From contig MNCI01036654.1 of the NCBI GenBank assembly GCA_015680685.1, positions 69,396 to 133,395 of the forward strand: 64,000 nucleotides of DNA, given 5' to 3'. The DNA comes from Gnetum montanum. Lineage: Eukaryota; Streptophyta; Gnetopsida; Gnetales; Gnetaceae. Of this stretch, positions 9,411-22,072 are shown piece after piece; within the stretch, counting starts at the first letter, position 1, and every line of letters begins with the position of its first letter. The translations under genes were made by a program, and so were the position numbers. The notes under the pieces are model-generated. The model searched no databases and was not told where the DNA came from. It saw only the letters and a program-made list of their open reading frames with translations.

Positions 9411-12400
9411 CTACATGGTTGGAACAATATGTTTTACCCAAGGTTTGGAAAATTGGGATGGATCATGACTTACCCATTTTTCATCTTTCTTAATCACTAG
9501 GAATTTTGCAAACCTCCTTAAATATGTTGCAAAAAATAAAAAATGCATATGACATATTATTTGAAGGTTGTTCTGGAGTTTTTGGATCTCATCTCGTAGC
9601 CTGGAGACCAAGTGAGTAGCCTAGTTGAACTAAGCACCCTTGGTGGGGATCTTTTTCATGGTCTAAGCTTGTCAAATGCCAAGGATGTTTTTCTATAATA
9701 GCAAAATGGGAGTGGAACAATGGATACATCTCATTAACCTCTATGACCTGGCATTGGTCTAGAGGCAACTCACTATTTCTACAATGAGTGTTAAGCCATT
9801 CTTCCACATCCTCTATGTGATCCACCTCTTTCCCTACTTTTGTGGCAACATTCATTCCATCACATTGATGCTAAAGAGGTTAATGTATGTGGATTTATTA
9901 ATGGTCAAAGTGACAGGTACACTATGCATATGAGAGATGAATTTCTTAACTCCTTTGCCAAGAAGTAAATGATATTTACCATCTCTATTGTAGGCATGAA
10001 TGGACTAGGAATTAGAAAAAGATTAAGGAAACCTACATTGATAATCTTTTCCTGGATCTCTCTAGGTGCTCTACTAGCTAGCCATTCTTGTGCTAAGTCT
10101 ACTTTGCCCTACTTAAGGATGAATGTCTTCTTCACATGTCCTGAGGTGTTCATAGTAATAGTAGATTTTGGCACAAGATCTACAACACAACATGGACAAC
10201 TAGGTAGCCTTTAAGCATGAGCAGATCATGCAAAACCAAAACAAAAATAAATATATAACAAACATGGAAAAAAATTTAAATTAAACTGATAACTATATAA
10301 TTACACAAGTAAGACCTAAGTAACTAAAAAACAACATAACTTAAAAATGTTGACATTAGTAAACAAAAAATTAAAAAGTAAGAACTATTAAATTTTCTCA
10401 TCTAGTTTAAGTAATGCAAGGGCCCTAAAGCCCATAGGTGCATGTATTCCTAAGTCTGGAACAATCCACCAAACATGAGCAGTCCCATTGGACACACTCT
10501 TATGGTAGAATTGAGAGTAGCATGATATATATATGGTAAAATCATTTTCTAGTTGCTTTAATACCATAGGCCTCACTGATGTATTTTGAACAAAAACATC
10601 CAATGCTATATGTACCAAGGGTAGGACTTGATCACTCTTAACAAATCCTCCATCATGCACTCTATACTTGTGGTTTATAAATGTAACAAAAAAATTATTA
10701 AAACCAAATATCCTAATGAAAAAAAATGAACTAAAAACTTAGAAAGATACACTTCCAAGTGGTAGAAAGTGTTAGAAGGATTTTGAAATAAAGTATGGAC
10801 TTGGTGGCCTATCATTAACTTGTTGTTGTCATTATATTGATTAAACTTGGGCATATACCAAGTTTGGGATAACTTTTGTGTTCTTGGAATATACATGTCA
10901 TCATGATGGTCATCTTTCATATGAGTGGTAGGGTTATCTACCATGAACTTGATGATAAGGCTTGCAAAATGGGGTAGCAAAGTCTCCATAATAACTTCTA
11001 TGATGTTAGAGGCCAAGTGTGACCATAAGATCACATTGAAATTCTTAAGTAAGAAAGCTAAGAACTCTTTGGTCCTAGGCCTAAACCAAAGGGAACCATG
11101 ATCCAGAACCATGTCAAAAGACAAACTATTGGATCCTAGGGTGTTGATGTAGCACAAAAGCCCAACCAATTCAATGACCACTAGGATGGATTTTAAAAAG
11201 GCCCTACACAACAAAAAATAATCATTAAAACATAATACAATGGTAAGAAAAATTCAACAACTTCTAAACAAAAATGAGAAAATATAATGTTAATTTTAAC
11301 ATATAAAATTAGACCACTAAATTCACAAGTGATAACCATCATAAACAAAACAAAATTCAACTAGAAACTAAGCAAAAAACTAAGTAGCCTATTAACATAG
11401 ATTGCAATCTCATAGTTGATATATGCATAAAAAATTACAAAAAATTTATTTCAAGCATTGAAACTATGAAAATAATATTGTAAAACATTTAAATGCATGA
11501 TAAAAATGCATTAACTTATGCAATAAATTTTAACTTGAATTCAATGAAATTTTGGCTAGAAATCTTGGTTTGCAGTGAAGCAGTTGTAGTAAAAACTCTA
11601 GGAAAGCTAGATAAAAAAATTTCAAAAAATTTAAGAATTTGTTAAAAACTAGTGTACATCATGTAGATATCCATTAGAAGCCTAAAAAATGACCAATAAA
11701 ATCCAAAAAGTAGACCAACACTACCTGTGTAATCTGGGAAGCTTGTAGTTTTAGACGTAAAAACTGCAATGGTACAGTGTAGTTCATGTAGGCAAACAAT
11801 TGATAACAATTTATTGAAATTTTTTTCTAAGGCTAAGAAATGTAGATATGCATAATTTAACAGAAAATATATTCCACCACTGTAATAATAAGAATAGAAA
11901 GGTTAACAAAGCAGATTGAAACCACTTTGAATTTTTTTTCAGAAAACCTAGTTTGTAGTGAAACAGTTGCAGTAAAAACATTGGGAAAATTGTGAAATGT
12001 TTTTTAAAAAATCATAAAGCCTATGTAAAACCCTTATAAACTACCCTAACAATCCCTAGGAGGCTACAATGTTCATAGAAAATTGCTAAATTATGTCAAC
12101 GTTGTTGGTCCTTGCAAGGTAAACAAAGGTAAAAATTGAAAAATCACTATGCACTAGTCCATGAAACAAATCATAAAAACTCAACTAAAGCTCCAAAAAT
12201 AGTGATTTAAAAATTGATATGACTGTTAAACCTTATAGAATAATCCTATTTCTATAAAAATTGAAAATATTTTACCACATTCTTATAAAAAATATTTCAA
12301 AGATTGATCTCTTTTTGGTAAGAAATTGGCAAACAAGCATAGGATGGGCTAAATAAAACATTTAAAATTTTTTACAAAAATGACCTAAGGCCAAAACCAC

Positions 12401-12665
12401 AACATGAACACATCATTAAAACCTAGACACAACATTCAAGCCATTCAAAACCAAAATTCTTTAATCACATAGGCCTAGACACTACAAAACGCCTCCATAG
12501 TTTAGCTAAAAACTGGTAAAATATAGTCAAAGAAGGGTACCTGGAAGTCATGCTAGATGAGCCTTTACCAATGAATGGCTATGGTAGATGGGAAATGCCT
12601 CTAGCAATAGCACCTACCTCATCCATGGCAAGGTTTTTTCTAGGTCCTCCTTGTCTCTTGGACAT
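9411..12665 (-). pseudogene. Decayed gene with NIF/FCP1-like HAD phosphatase domain
   Basis: Minus-strand pieces look like exons. Exon 1 is 12665-12541 (MSKRQGGPRKNLAMDEVG start, donor CAG|GTACC). Exon 2 is 11203-10739 (acceptor after a T-rich tract ending GTGTAG). Another runs from 10666 to 10388, and a frame-broken last part covers 9855-9411. Exon 2 resembles the NLI-interacting-factor/FCP1 phosphatase fold: a hydrophobic strand ILVVIELVGLL where the family has the catalytic DxDx motif (first Asp replaced), then LWFRPRTKEFLAFLLKNFNV, LWSHLAS, and FNQYNDNNKLMIGHQ where the family has the second acidic motif. Loss of the catalytic Asp and internal stops mark it as a pseudogene. The large intron 11204-12540 holds an internal duplication (11560 and 11940). 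It could be a gene fragment carried by a transposon. Confidence 0.5.
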
Positions 12666-13265
12666 CTTGGGTAGATAAGCACAAAAATCATTAACTCTTC
12701 TTCACCTCCTTACAACTGCACTGGCTTTGGAATGGAGAATGGAAAAGATACACTGAGGGATGAGAAGAATAAGGCCAAGAATGATTAGGAAGCCTAAATG
12801 GCTACAAGAACTGGGCTAGAAAGAATGGTTTTCATAAACATTGAAATGAAGAAGCCTTCCTAACATTGATACAATAACCTTCACACACATAATGCCTACA
12901 TAACATTTAATGAACTCCATGTTCACATATGGAAAGTGAAAAGTATGACAAGTTTTGTAGGTGTTTAATTTCAAATAACCATTTAACACTAGGTGGACCC
13001 CACCAGGCACCTCTCAAGTAAACCACCAAAAATTCCAATACAATGGGATTTACAACTTTGAACCAAAAATACATTGGGATTGATGCTCAAATACAATATT
13101 TAAACCTTGGAATGGATTACAAGCTCTAACCATGACCAATTAAAAACTCCTAGCCATCCATCCTTAACCCATTGATATCAATAAAGTCCTATCCTAAATT
13201 GGAAATTTGGACATTTCCATCGGAGGATTCCAAGTATCAAAAGTTATCAAAATACATCCAAAATA
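12666..13265. other. No gene seen
   Basis: AT-rich DNA between the NIF-like pseudogene and the old tandem array. It may include the 5' untranslated part of that pseudogene. Open frames are short and without recognisable motifs. Confidence 0.5.
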
Positions 13266-13269
13266 AGGC

Positions 13270-14640
13270 GTTCTAGGTATTAATACATTGTCCATCACTA
13301 ACCAGACCTTCAAGTAATCTCCAACTTGTTAAACCAAGCCCCAAACCCTAATCAAAGCATCTGGTATCTTTGAAACCTTGTAAACCCTGTCAAAAGATTT
13401 CAAAATCCATATTTTTTGTAAAAGTACACTAGCAAGAGCAATAAATACACTATCTAGCATATCTGTGGGTGGATTGGGCATAATATGAACCAATAAAGCC
13501 TTTAATAATCTACAAAATTGCAAGCCCTAGCCTTTACACCTTCTCGAAGCCTCTAGTAATCCTAAAATCCCAAATGACAAGCCTATGAAAAGTCAAAACT
13601 AATTCAAACCTAGGAAATATGCTAGGATGAGCTAAAAATACACTAGCCAGTGTATGTTTTGTAAGAAAATCCAAGAACAATTCATCAAATAGCCCAATCA
13701 ACCTTCATATATCTCATTCTAGGTCCAAAACCTTGCTGGAGCCTTTGATAGCCATGAAGCATTGAAAATTGAGCTAAGAAATGGTCAAAATTATTCAAAT
13801 ACTATAAAGATACATTAGCATCAACCAAAACTATGTCACCTAGGGATTTTTTGAGGAGAAGTAGCCAAATCAAGACTTCATTAACCTCATGAATCACTAT
13901 TTTTGAGCCCAAACCCTAGCCATAGACACCAGTGATCTCAAAAGCCAAAAAACCAAGTTAATTGATCACCTAGATTTCCCAAAGGCCTAGGTTTCATTAA
14001 AGATATGCTCACATCAGCATTTAATATGCTAGTCAGTGTAGCTTTGATTTCAAAGATAGTTTCAACATCCCCACAACACTACAAATGGTTTCAAACTTGA
14101 TTGGAGAAGCCTAGAACCCCGAAACCTGAAACCAGTTGCCACTTGACCTCATTTTTAAACATGAAAAGATCAAATTACATCAAAAATACGTTGGAGCTAT
14201 GTAGGAATATGTTAGATAGTGTATTTTTTAGTTGTAGGGCTTCAAATTACACTTTTAAAACTAATTTTGACCTCCAAATGACCATATGGTAATCTTGACA
14301 CCCCTAGGTTACCCTAGGAGACTGTTGAAGCAAAAATTTCAAGCTTGAAACATCATAAAATAATTTTTCCCATAAAAATATGCTAGGGCCTATAATAAAT
14401 ACGATGTCTAGTGTATTTTTCAGGTCTAGGTAGCATTCAAGGCCTTTAGGGATCAAATTAACACCAAAATCAATCAATTTCCATTCCCAGTTCAGTGTGC
14501 TAATAGTGTAGGGCATTAGAATATTGAAACTGGTTCAAATGAACCTTAGAAAATACATTTCACCAAAAGATACACTGTGACCTGCAACAAATACACTAGC
14601 CAGCATACTTTTTGTGAGGACCAACGTAGTTTTTCAAAAA
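13270..14640. repeat. Highly diverged tandem repeat, period about 190 bp
   Basis: A marker phrase of the type aatacactagccagtgtat recurs near 13283, 13456, 13649, 13810, 14029, 14209, 14402 and 14589, with spacings of roughly 160-220 bp. A second marker (aaccctagcc...gcctctagtgatc) keeps the same phase. Units are strongly diverged. No coding sense is visible. Confidence 0.6.
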
Positions 14641-14779
14641 TGCTTCATTTTAGCTTCAAACAAGCTTAAAATGACCTTCCCAATTGCCCAATCTCTCCTA
14701 TTGACCTTGGAGTCTCTTGCCATGGTTCACTAAGGCCTAAAACTAGGAAAATGTAATCCTTATTGCCAAGATTAATCAT

Positions 14780-15420
14780 GTTTTATCATATGTTACCCAC
14801 CTTGATTGGTTTGGCCTTGTTTCATTGTGTTTTGGCTTGATTCGACCTTGTTTTACATTATTGACCATCATTGTCATATCATTTGGTGTCATTTGGCTTT
14901 ATTTTCATTATTTTCACATCATTTGGCCTTGTTCCAACACATGTTTCTATCATTTGACACCATTTGGACTATAGTTGACTTGATTTGACATCAGTTGATG
15001 TCATTTGACATTATTTAGGCCTTATTTGATCTTGCTTGACATTATTTTATGGGGTTTGACCATCATTTGGTCCCATTTCATCATCATTTGATGTCATTTG
15101 ACCATCATTTGGCCTTCATTTGGTCTCATTGCATACTATTTTGTCTCGTTTCATCTTATTTGCCTTAACTTCTTCTTATGGCCTTTTTTGACCATGTTTT
15201 GACCTTGCTTGACATCATTGCATGGGGGTTCAATTATTGTATGCCCTTCATTTGGCTCAATTTTATTTCATTCTGACTTTTTCCTCACATTATTTTCTCT
15301 AACCTACCTCTTATAACCTTTGTTGATCATGTTTGAACCTTGTTTGGATTTTGAGTTAATGTGTTTTGACTCATCTATGCATTATCATTAGAGTATTTTG
15401 CATTTTTTGATCTTATCTTC
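14780..15420. repeat. Short-motif repeat of CATTTGRCCTT type
   Basis: The motif catttggcctt / catttgacc / catcatttgatg recurs dozens of times with loose spacing of about 10-20 bp. It is a degenerate minisatellite. It leads directly into the Tat-type pol fragment. Confidence 0.7.
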
Positions 15421-15749
15421 TCATTTTATCATACAAGTTCCACTTAATATGCTTATGGTTGATGTGAAAGATTGGAGTATGGACACATGGATGCAATGAT
15501 TCATTGACCTTAATCACAAAGATCTTAAGTCTGAGAGCCTGGTCGACCACATACCATTTATAGAAAAGCCTCTCGAATGGCCTGAACACCTAGTTAATAC
15601 CCTTGATCTTGAGGTTGGCAACATTATTGAAGACCTTCTAGTTGAGGTTCCTTTCACAATAGATAGTGGTTAGGAGAAAACACTAAAATTAAGTTTCTCA
15701 CTAGAATCTCAATAGGCTCAAGACATCACCAATGTCCTCCAAGACAACA

Positions 15750-16620
15750 TTAAAACCTTTGCTTGGTCATATGAAGATATGATAGGATTTGATCCACACT
15801 AGTGCACACAACATCATAATAGATCCTAGTATCAAACTAGTTAATCAAAAGGTTTGCAAGATTAGACTAGATCTAGCTTTAATAGTTTATGAGGAGATCA
15901 TGAAACTTTATCAAGTTGGTTTCATTCGAGCTATTGACTACATAGATTAGATGTCCAACATAGTGGTAGTCCCTAAGAAAAATGAGAGTATACGTATTTG
16001 TATTAATTCCAAGAGCTAAATAAGGTAACTATTAAAGATGATTTCCCTTTGCCTAGTATTGACCAACTTATTGATACTACAACTAGACATGCCTTGTTAT
16101 CCTTCATGGATGGGTTCTCGAGATACAACCAAGTTAGGATTAACTTAGAACATCAACTTTATATGACCTTCATGATCCCTTGGGAAACATTTTATTATGC
16201 CATGATGCCCTTTGATTTGGAGAATGCAAGCATAACCTATCAATGAGCCATGATGTACATATTTAATGATTACATGCTAGGATTACTTAATGACTACATG
16301 GATGATGTAGCTATTAAATCCAAACTAGCCAATGACCATGCACATGATCTTGACCTAGTACTTAAGTGATGTCTTAGATATGAACTTAGGTTCAATCCTA
16401 AGAAGTGTGTCTTTGGCATCAAAGCCAATAAGATGCTTGGCTATGTTGTGTTCGAGGCAGGAATATGTGTTGATCCTAATAAGGTTAGGACCATAATCAA
16501 CTTGGCAATACCAAGTAACCTTAAGAAGCTTCAAGGACTACAAGGTAGATTATAATCTATCCCTAGGTTCATCTCTAGGCTTATGGATAAGATACAACCC
16601 ATGCAACACTTGCTTCAGAA
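15750..16620 (+). pseudogene. Reverse transcriptase remnant (Tat-like)
   Basis: The longest open stretch is 16049-16246, with SIDQLIDTTTRHALLSFMDG and GFSRYNQVRINLE, the palm region that includes the first catalytic Asp (FMDG). It continues through MPFDLENA and, after a stop, LNDYMDDVAIKS near 16290, the Y-x-D-D box with both aspartates. Then come NPKKCVFGI and a GYVV segment. Stops at several points, often TAG or TGA, prevent translation. Confidence 0.75.
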
Positions 16621-16907
16621 AGGAGCTCGCTATGAGTAGACTACCCAATGCCAATAAGTCTTTGAAAACCTTAAGAGTTGACATAACTACCCATGGTATA
16701 TCCACCACAAAAGGATAAACCTTTTTACATCTACCTTGCTATCTTTTACACATCTATTACCTTTATACTTTGTAAAAAATAAGATGATGAAGGAAAGTTG
16801 ACCATATACTACCTAAGCCATTTATTAATAGCCTATGAGACCTGATACATTGAAATTAAGAAGTATTTTCTAGCCCTAATATTCTCCTTGAAAAGTGGAG
16901 ATACTAC

Positions 16908-17474
16908 TTGTTTAGAAGCCAAGTCAATGTCATATGCAAGGACAATGTGTTAAGGACCATAACGATCAACTTTTATGAAAGTAGCTATATAGCCTATTGG
17001 AAAGCCATAATAGCTGACTTTCACCTACACTACATCTTCCAACCCTCAACCAAAGGTCAAGCTATAGCAACACAACTTACAACTTCCCCAGTGGAAGAAC
17101 ATTCAACCAAAGATCCTAAATTCCCTAATGAGCATGTCAAAATTATCAACAAAGTACCTAAGGATTATGAGGCAATCATGCACTTTAATGGAGCTTCAAC
17201 TGTGCATAGGGCTAATGTTATTGCCATCTTAACATCATCTTCTAGTGTTATCCAATCCTTCATGTATTATTTTTATTTTCCATGTATCAACATGGCTAAT
17301 TATGAAGGATTAATTAAAGGGATGATGGTAGCCCATTATCAAGGAATCAAATACTTGATGATAAAAGGTGATTCACAAATTATGATTAACCAACTAACCA
17401 AGGTTTACGCATGTGACTTAGCTAAGAAACTAATGCAACAATTTATAGACATTGGTATCCAACATATACCTTAA
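16908..17474 (+). pseudogene. Archaeal-type RNase H remnant (Tat-like), 188-codon open frame
   Basis: The open frame contains HFNGASTVHRAN near codon 90, where the family has a DGA motif, so the first catalytic Asp is replaced by Asn. ANYEGLIKGMMVAH (the catalytic Glu) and IKGDSQIMINQL (the second Asp) follow. It lies between RT and integrase as in Tat elements with dual RNase H. It is the longest open frame of this fragment but begins and ends at decay-derived stops. Confidence 0.75.
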
Positions 17475-17799
17475 ACTAAGAATACATTAGTTGATGCCAT
17501 TACAACCTTAGCCCTAAGTGTGACACCAAATGTGTTTAGCAAGTTGCCTTCCTTAACTATAAATTGTGCTATTCCCACCACACATAACATTGAAGGCATA
17601 TCTATAGTGACTATTAATACCACCCTTCAAAAGGAATGGTATGATGATATTAAGTTCTACCTAATGCATGGTGACTCTCCACAAAACCTGAATGCTTCCC
17701 AAAATAGTATGTAAAAGATCAAAATAGTATGTCATTGTAGGCGATAACACACTATGTCAATGATCTTATGATGACATATTATTAGTGTGTTTGGGAAAA

Positions 17800-18268
17800 A
17801 CTAAATCTTGCATAGTCCTTGAGAAAGTTTACGAAGGTTTATGTGGAGGACACATAGGACCTAGAGCCATGGCTATGAAAATTAGAAGATTAGGATACTA
17901 TTGGTCCTATATGAAAAGTGACTACCTACAGAAGGTTAAAATTTGTGATACCTGTTAATGGCATAGAAACCAAGTACATGTACTAATTGAGCTACACATT
18001 ACTCAAATAACTTGATCATTTCAATAGTGGGAACTTGACATTATTGGACCTATAACACCTAAGTCTTCCACGAGGCATAGCTTTATCATCACTACAACCA
18101 AATATTTTATGAAGTGGGTTGAAGCTATTTCCCTATGAAAAACAACGTGTCACCAACTCTATAGATTCATACTAGTAACATAGTATCCTCTTTTGGCATA
18201 CCTCTTACTATAGTCATAGATAATGGACCAAAGTTTAGTAGCCAAGAAATGTTATTTCTACATAGATC
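17800..18268 (+). pseudogene. Integrase remnant, truncated
   Basis: YEGLCGGHIGPRAM and a CDTC-type half of the zinc-binding domain are seen near 17830-17960. ELDIIGPITP (first catalytic Asp) is near 18030, and a D-N-G motif near 18220. The frame ends about 40 bp later, before the catalytic Glu. The missing C-terminal part is not found after copy 2, near 27579. Confidence 0.7.
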
Positions 18269-18349
18269 TATGGTCTTTTTCATTGTTTTGGCCTTGGTAG
18301 ATTTGGTTTGTAAAATTAGGCTTGCTGCTTTCATGCTTTTTTTCCAAAA

Positions 18350-19260
18350 CTTAGGGGTAGGGTCATTTTTCTTAGATCTGGACTTAAATTTTTATCAAAA
18401 TTTAATTCTAATGAAATCTTACCCCCTTATTTTCATGTTTTTTTAAATGGGTATCAATCATTTTGGCTATTTTTTTGGCTTTCTGAAGTTGGGTTTTATG
18501 AATTTTTAGCTTTTTGCATGAAAAAAGCAAGCAAACTTGTGTGTTTTTTATTAAGAAAATGGCTTCATATTTTCAAAATTTGATATTATGGGTTTGTAGC
18601 CCTACATTTGATCTTTCTAATGGATTTTTTCTTATTCAATCTTGATTAATAATGATGAAGTTATGACTATTTTCCTAAGGTTATACAGTTAGGTTTTTTA
18701 TGCCATTTTTAGATTTTCATGTAGATTCATGAATTTTTCCTAAGAAAATGGCAAGGGCTTTGGCTATTTTTTAATTATAGCTAGGTAGTTATTGGATTCA
18801 AATTTCGAACAAAGGTAGAATCACTCTAATAGGACTTGAAAAAAAATCCAATGAAATTTTTACTAATCCTATGTCAAAAGGAGGTTTGTGTCATTTTTAG
18901 GTTTTTCTCCTAATTGGTATTTTTTGTTTTGAATAAATGGAAAGGGTTTTGAATTTTCATTAAGTGTGGGTGTGTAGGGCTTAATTTAAGCTTTTAAATG
19001 ATAGTGGACTCACTCTATTTGAAGCTCAAAATAAATTTTGACAAATTTGTTACCAACCTTATGCTAAAGGAGGTTAATTGTGATAAATACAATTTTTTGC
19101 TAGATATGCCTATGTTTCATGTAATAACGATTATGGATCTCTGGTTGTAATGGTCATGGCTATAAAGCTTGTAGTTTTAGAATTCCTTCCATGGTGGAAT
19201 AACTAAAATCTGAGCTTATATGAATTTTTAATGAATTTTTTTGCTAAACTGTGTGAATAA
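18350..19260. repeat. Degenerate repeat of about 200 bp upstream of the plus-strand ORF
   Basis: Three to four units share phrases such as gaaaatggcaagggcttt, gtttgtagccctacatttgatc and gtcatttttaggttttt, spaced by about 200 bp. Divergence is high. No coding content is visible. It may be the 5' region of the convergent ORF. Confidence 0.45.
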
Positions 19261-19263
19261 GGT

Positions 19264-21800
19264 TCAATCTTGGTTGTAGTACCTTACCCCTTTGAGGATG
19301 GATGTGATATATTTATGGCACCTATTCCTTCCATCCTCACTATGGAGATGCTTTATGTTATCAACTCCTTCAATGGAAAGGCTGATCATTTTAGTACCAT
19401 CATTCAAGGTGTAACGATCAACATGGACATTGATGAGGGCCTCTTTTGAAACTTGTTTTGTGTCCTCGTTGATGGGGAAAATGTTTCCACTAGAATAGTG
19501 AAGGAATCTGGCCATCGTGAGGAAGTTTTGGAATGGCTTGGTGCAAGCATGGGTCATTTTGAAATTTCCATGGATAGCTCCATGGACCTTAGTGCAAAAA
19601 AATCATATCCTTTGTTTAGGTCTTCTGTGTTTTCAAAACTATTATCGCAAAATAAGGTGATTAGCATCACGTAGGGGTGGACCTTTAAGAAGGTATTGAT
19701 AGATGACACTAGGTTCAACTAGGTGGTTGCTTTCATTGTCAAGCTTCAAGATCATATCCTCAAACTTCACAAGGATACCTCTATTATAATCCACATGTAT
19801 TTTTCATTTTTTGTAGGTTACTTGAAGAGGTTTATGGAGTTTCTCTTGATGTGAAGGAATGGATGATGGATTGCCCAAGATTGAAGCCAACTTTCTAGGC
19901 ATTGAATAACATACATTTATCTTATGGTGCAGACCCAAAACCCCCTAGAGGGGATGGATGATGCATTATCCATTACCACGAAGGATCTTGATGGTAGGTG
20001 GTGTGAGTTTCTTGACAACACAAATGACAAGGAGCCTTTCATGTTTCTAGTGAGCATCATGGAGCCCAAATAATTACACACGAAGGCTAAAGGATTAGCT
20101 AGGAAGAAACTCAAGAGGCCCATGGATGAAGCACTACTAGCATCAGACCAACCCACCCCGAAGAAGCTTAATTTTAACCTTAAGCCATCATAGCAGGTAG
20201 TCATAGGTATGCTTCATTTAAGTTTTTTCTTTTCTATTTTATTGTAAGAGTTATGTTTATATTATGGTTCCATATGCTACTCAGTTTTCTATGTGCTTTG
20301 GTTGCAAATAAATGTCAAGTCATGGCAGCCCAAGTTACCATAGAGGAAGAAAAAGGCATGTAAAAGAGGCACTCCTACAACAACTTGAGGTAGACATAAA
20401 TGATCCAAATGCTTTGTTTGGTGAGGTGGTGCTAGGTACATTCCCCATCATCATTCATGAAGAAGAAGAGGAGCCTAGTATGCCCACACCTTAATGCTTT
20501 TGTTATATCCTATTGTTTAATTTTGGTTTTCATCCTAACCATTCAATGATTGTTATGCTTGTAGTACTTCCTAAGCCACCAATTCATGCCTCTACCCTAA
20601 GTTTCATGTGAGATCATGGGTAGAGATCCTGGACAAGGTGGAATTCATGCACAAGATGGCTAAGGATATCACGAACTGGTTGCACCAAGCTACACCTAAG
20701 ATAGATAAGGACCTTACTTCATATGCCTTAGTTCTTTGGATATGTTATAGGCTATGTTTGCATTATGGTTACACCATGTTTATGATTATATTTTTGGTTA
20801 TGTAGTGCCTTTTGTGAAGTGGGACCCCAACCAAGACATGGAGATTGACTCCTTGCTAAAGCTTCCCTCCAATGTCTCTAGTGTACCCTTGAATTTGTAT
20901 GAGACTGCTACTGATCTAGCAATGTCATGCACAAAAACTTCATGGGAGATGGAGAGGTTCAATGAATCCCTATGGGAACAAGTTATGGTCTTAAGGGATA
21001 AAACTCAATAGTAGGAAGAGATGAGTAGAGATCTCCAAGATAACAAAGCCGTTGTGGAAGCCCAAGTGGCTAACTTAGGGGAATTACAGACCAAAGAGAT
21101 CAAACGAACCCACTATTTACATGTCCTTGGGGACAAAGTAGTGCTCTCACTGAAGATGGCAAAATAGAAAATGTAGATGGACCTCATCTCCCAGAAGAAC
21201 AAGGATTGGAAAGATCACTATGATTGGATCCTAGTGTGGGGTAAGAAACAAAAGGCCCACAAGTGGTAGTACAAGGTAGATCATGGGGCCTAACTCAAGT
21301 GGCTCAAGGAGGAGTTAATTGAATGATGCAAGGGAGAGCTATTAATCTAGGAGATCCAAGCAAAGAGTGCTTATTAGCTTTTTGAGAGTACTCTCATGGT
21401 GGAGTAATCCCCTACTCCTCAACTTACCACTACTATAGGTAAGACCTCTACTACTACTATTACTTGAGAGCCACCTACTTAGACTATGATAGATGGATTG
21501 GCATCCTTTCTAGCATTGATCTTGGAATGCTGACTAAGTCACATGATGAATGACTAGATCCTCCATCATTTGGAGGATGGCCTTCTACATCTACCCCCAG
21601 AAGTTATCGAGCTGGAATCCCCATAGGTTTGATGCATTTTATGTTTTAATTTTTGTTTTAAGCTATGGTTTTGGCTATTGGTTATTAACTATCTATGTGT
21701 TATTGTATTTTAGACATTGGGAGACATTTTTGGCCCCAATGGCAAGAGTGGGAATGATCCATCACTTTCTCCTCTGACTGTTCCTTAGGATCCTCCATTC
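19264..21800 (+). pseudogene. Convergent plus-strand ORF of unknown function (copy 2), with introns
   Basis: Coding-like stretches: about 19264-20205 (VLVDGENVSTRIVKESGHR, then DALSITTKDLDGRWCEFLD), 20312-20494 (an acidic block, EEEEEPSMPTP), 20608-21600 (MAKDITNWLHQATPKIDKD, then SCTKTSWEMERFNESLWEQ and a long charged, probably coiled-coil tail), and 21721-21790. T-rich spacers with GT...AG ends between them look like introns (20205-20311, 20495-20575, 21625-21715). Stops are scattered. The same ORF tail exists in copy 1 (1-960), so it is a regular part of the element and not a chance insertion. I do not recognise the family. It could be a captured host gene. Confidence 0.5.
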
Positions 21801-22072
21801 GCCTCTTGTTGGCTATTGTTAGCCAAGACTATGTTATAAATGATTGTTATTATTTTTTGGACATTTTTCCACATAGTGTGGCCATGGCTATGTATGTTAT
21901 AAACATTCTAAGTCTAAATTTTTGGTTTCATTTTTGGCTATATATGTTATTCTAGTAAGTGTTGTGAATGTTATAAATGTTGTGAATGGCCATGTTGATG
22001 ATTTTGGTTATAAAATTAAATAGCTAATTGATACGATAATAGGCTAAAAAAAATATAAAAGAGACATTTTCT

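Larger units (their letters stand above)
15440..18268 (+). mobile_element. Ty3/gypsy (Tat-like) pol fragment
   Basis: In order on the plus strand: end of the protease-RT linker (TFAWSYEDM near 15760), reverse transcriptase, classical RNase H remnant, archaeal-type RNase H and integrase. It has no LTRs or gag of its own. The right end stops inside the integrase core at about 18268, where the copy 2 region begins. All frames are broken by stops. The second RNase H of archaeal type marks the Tat branch of plant Ty3/gypsy elements. The same branch may have supplied enzymes for the gag-protease-only element, but that is inference. Confidence 0.75.
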
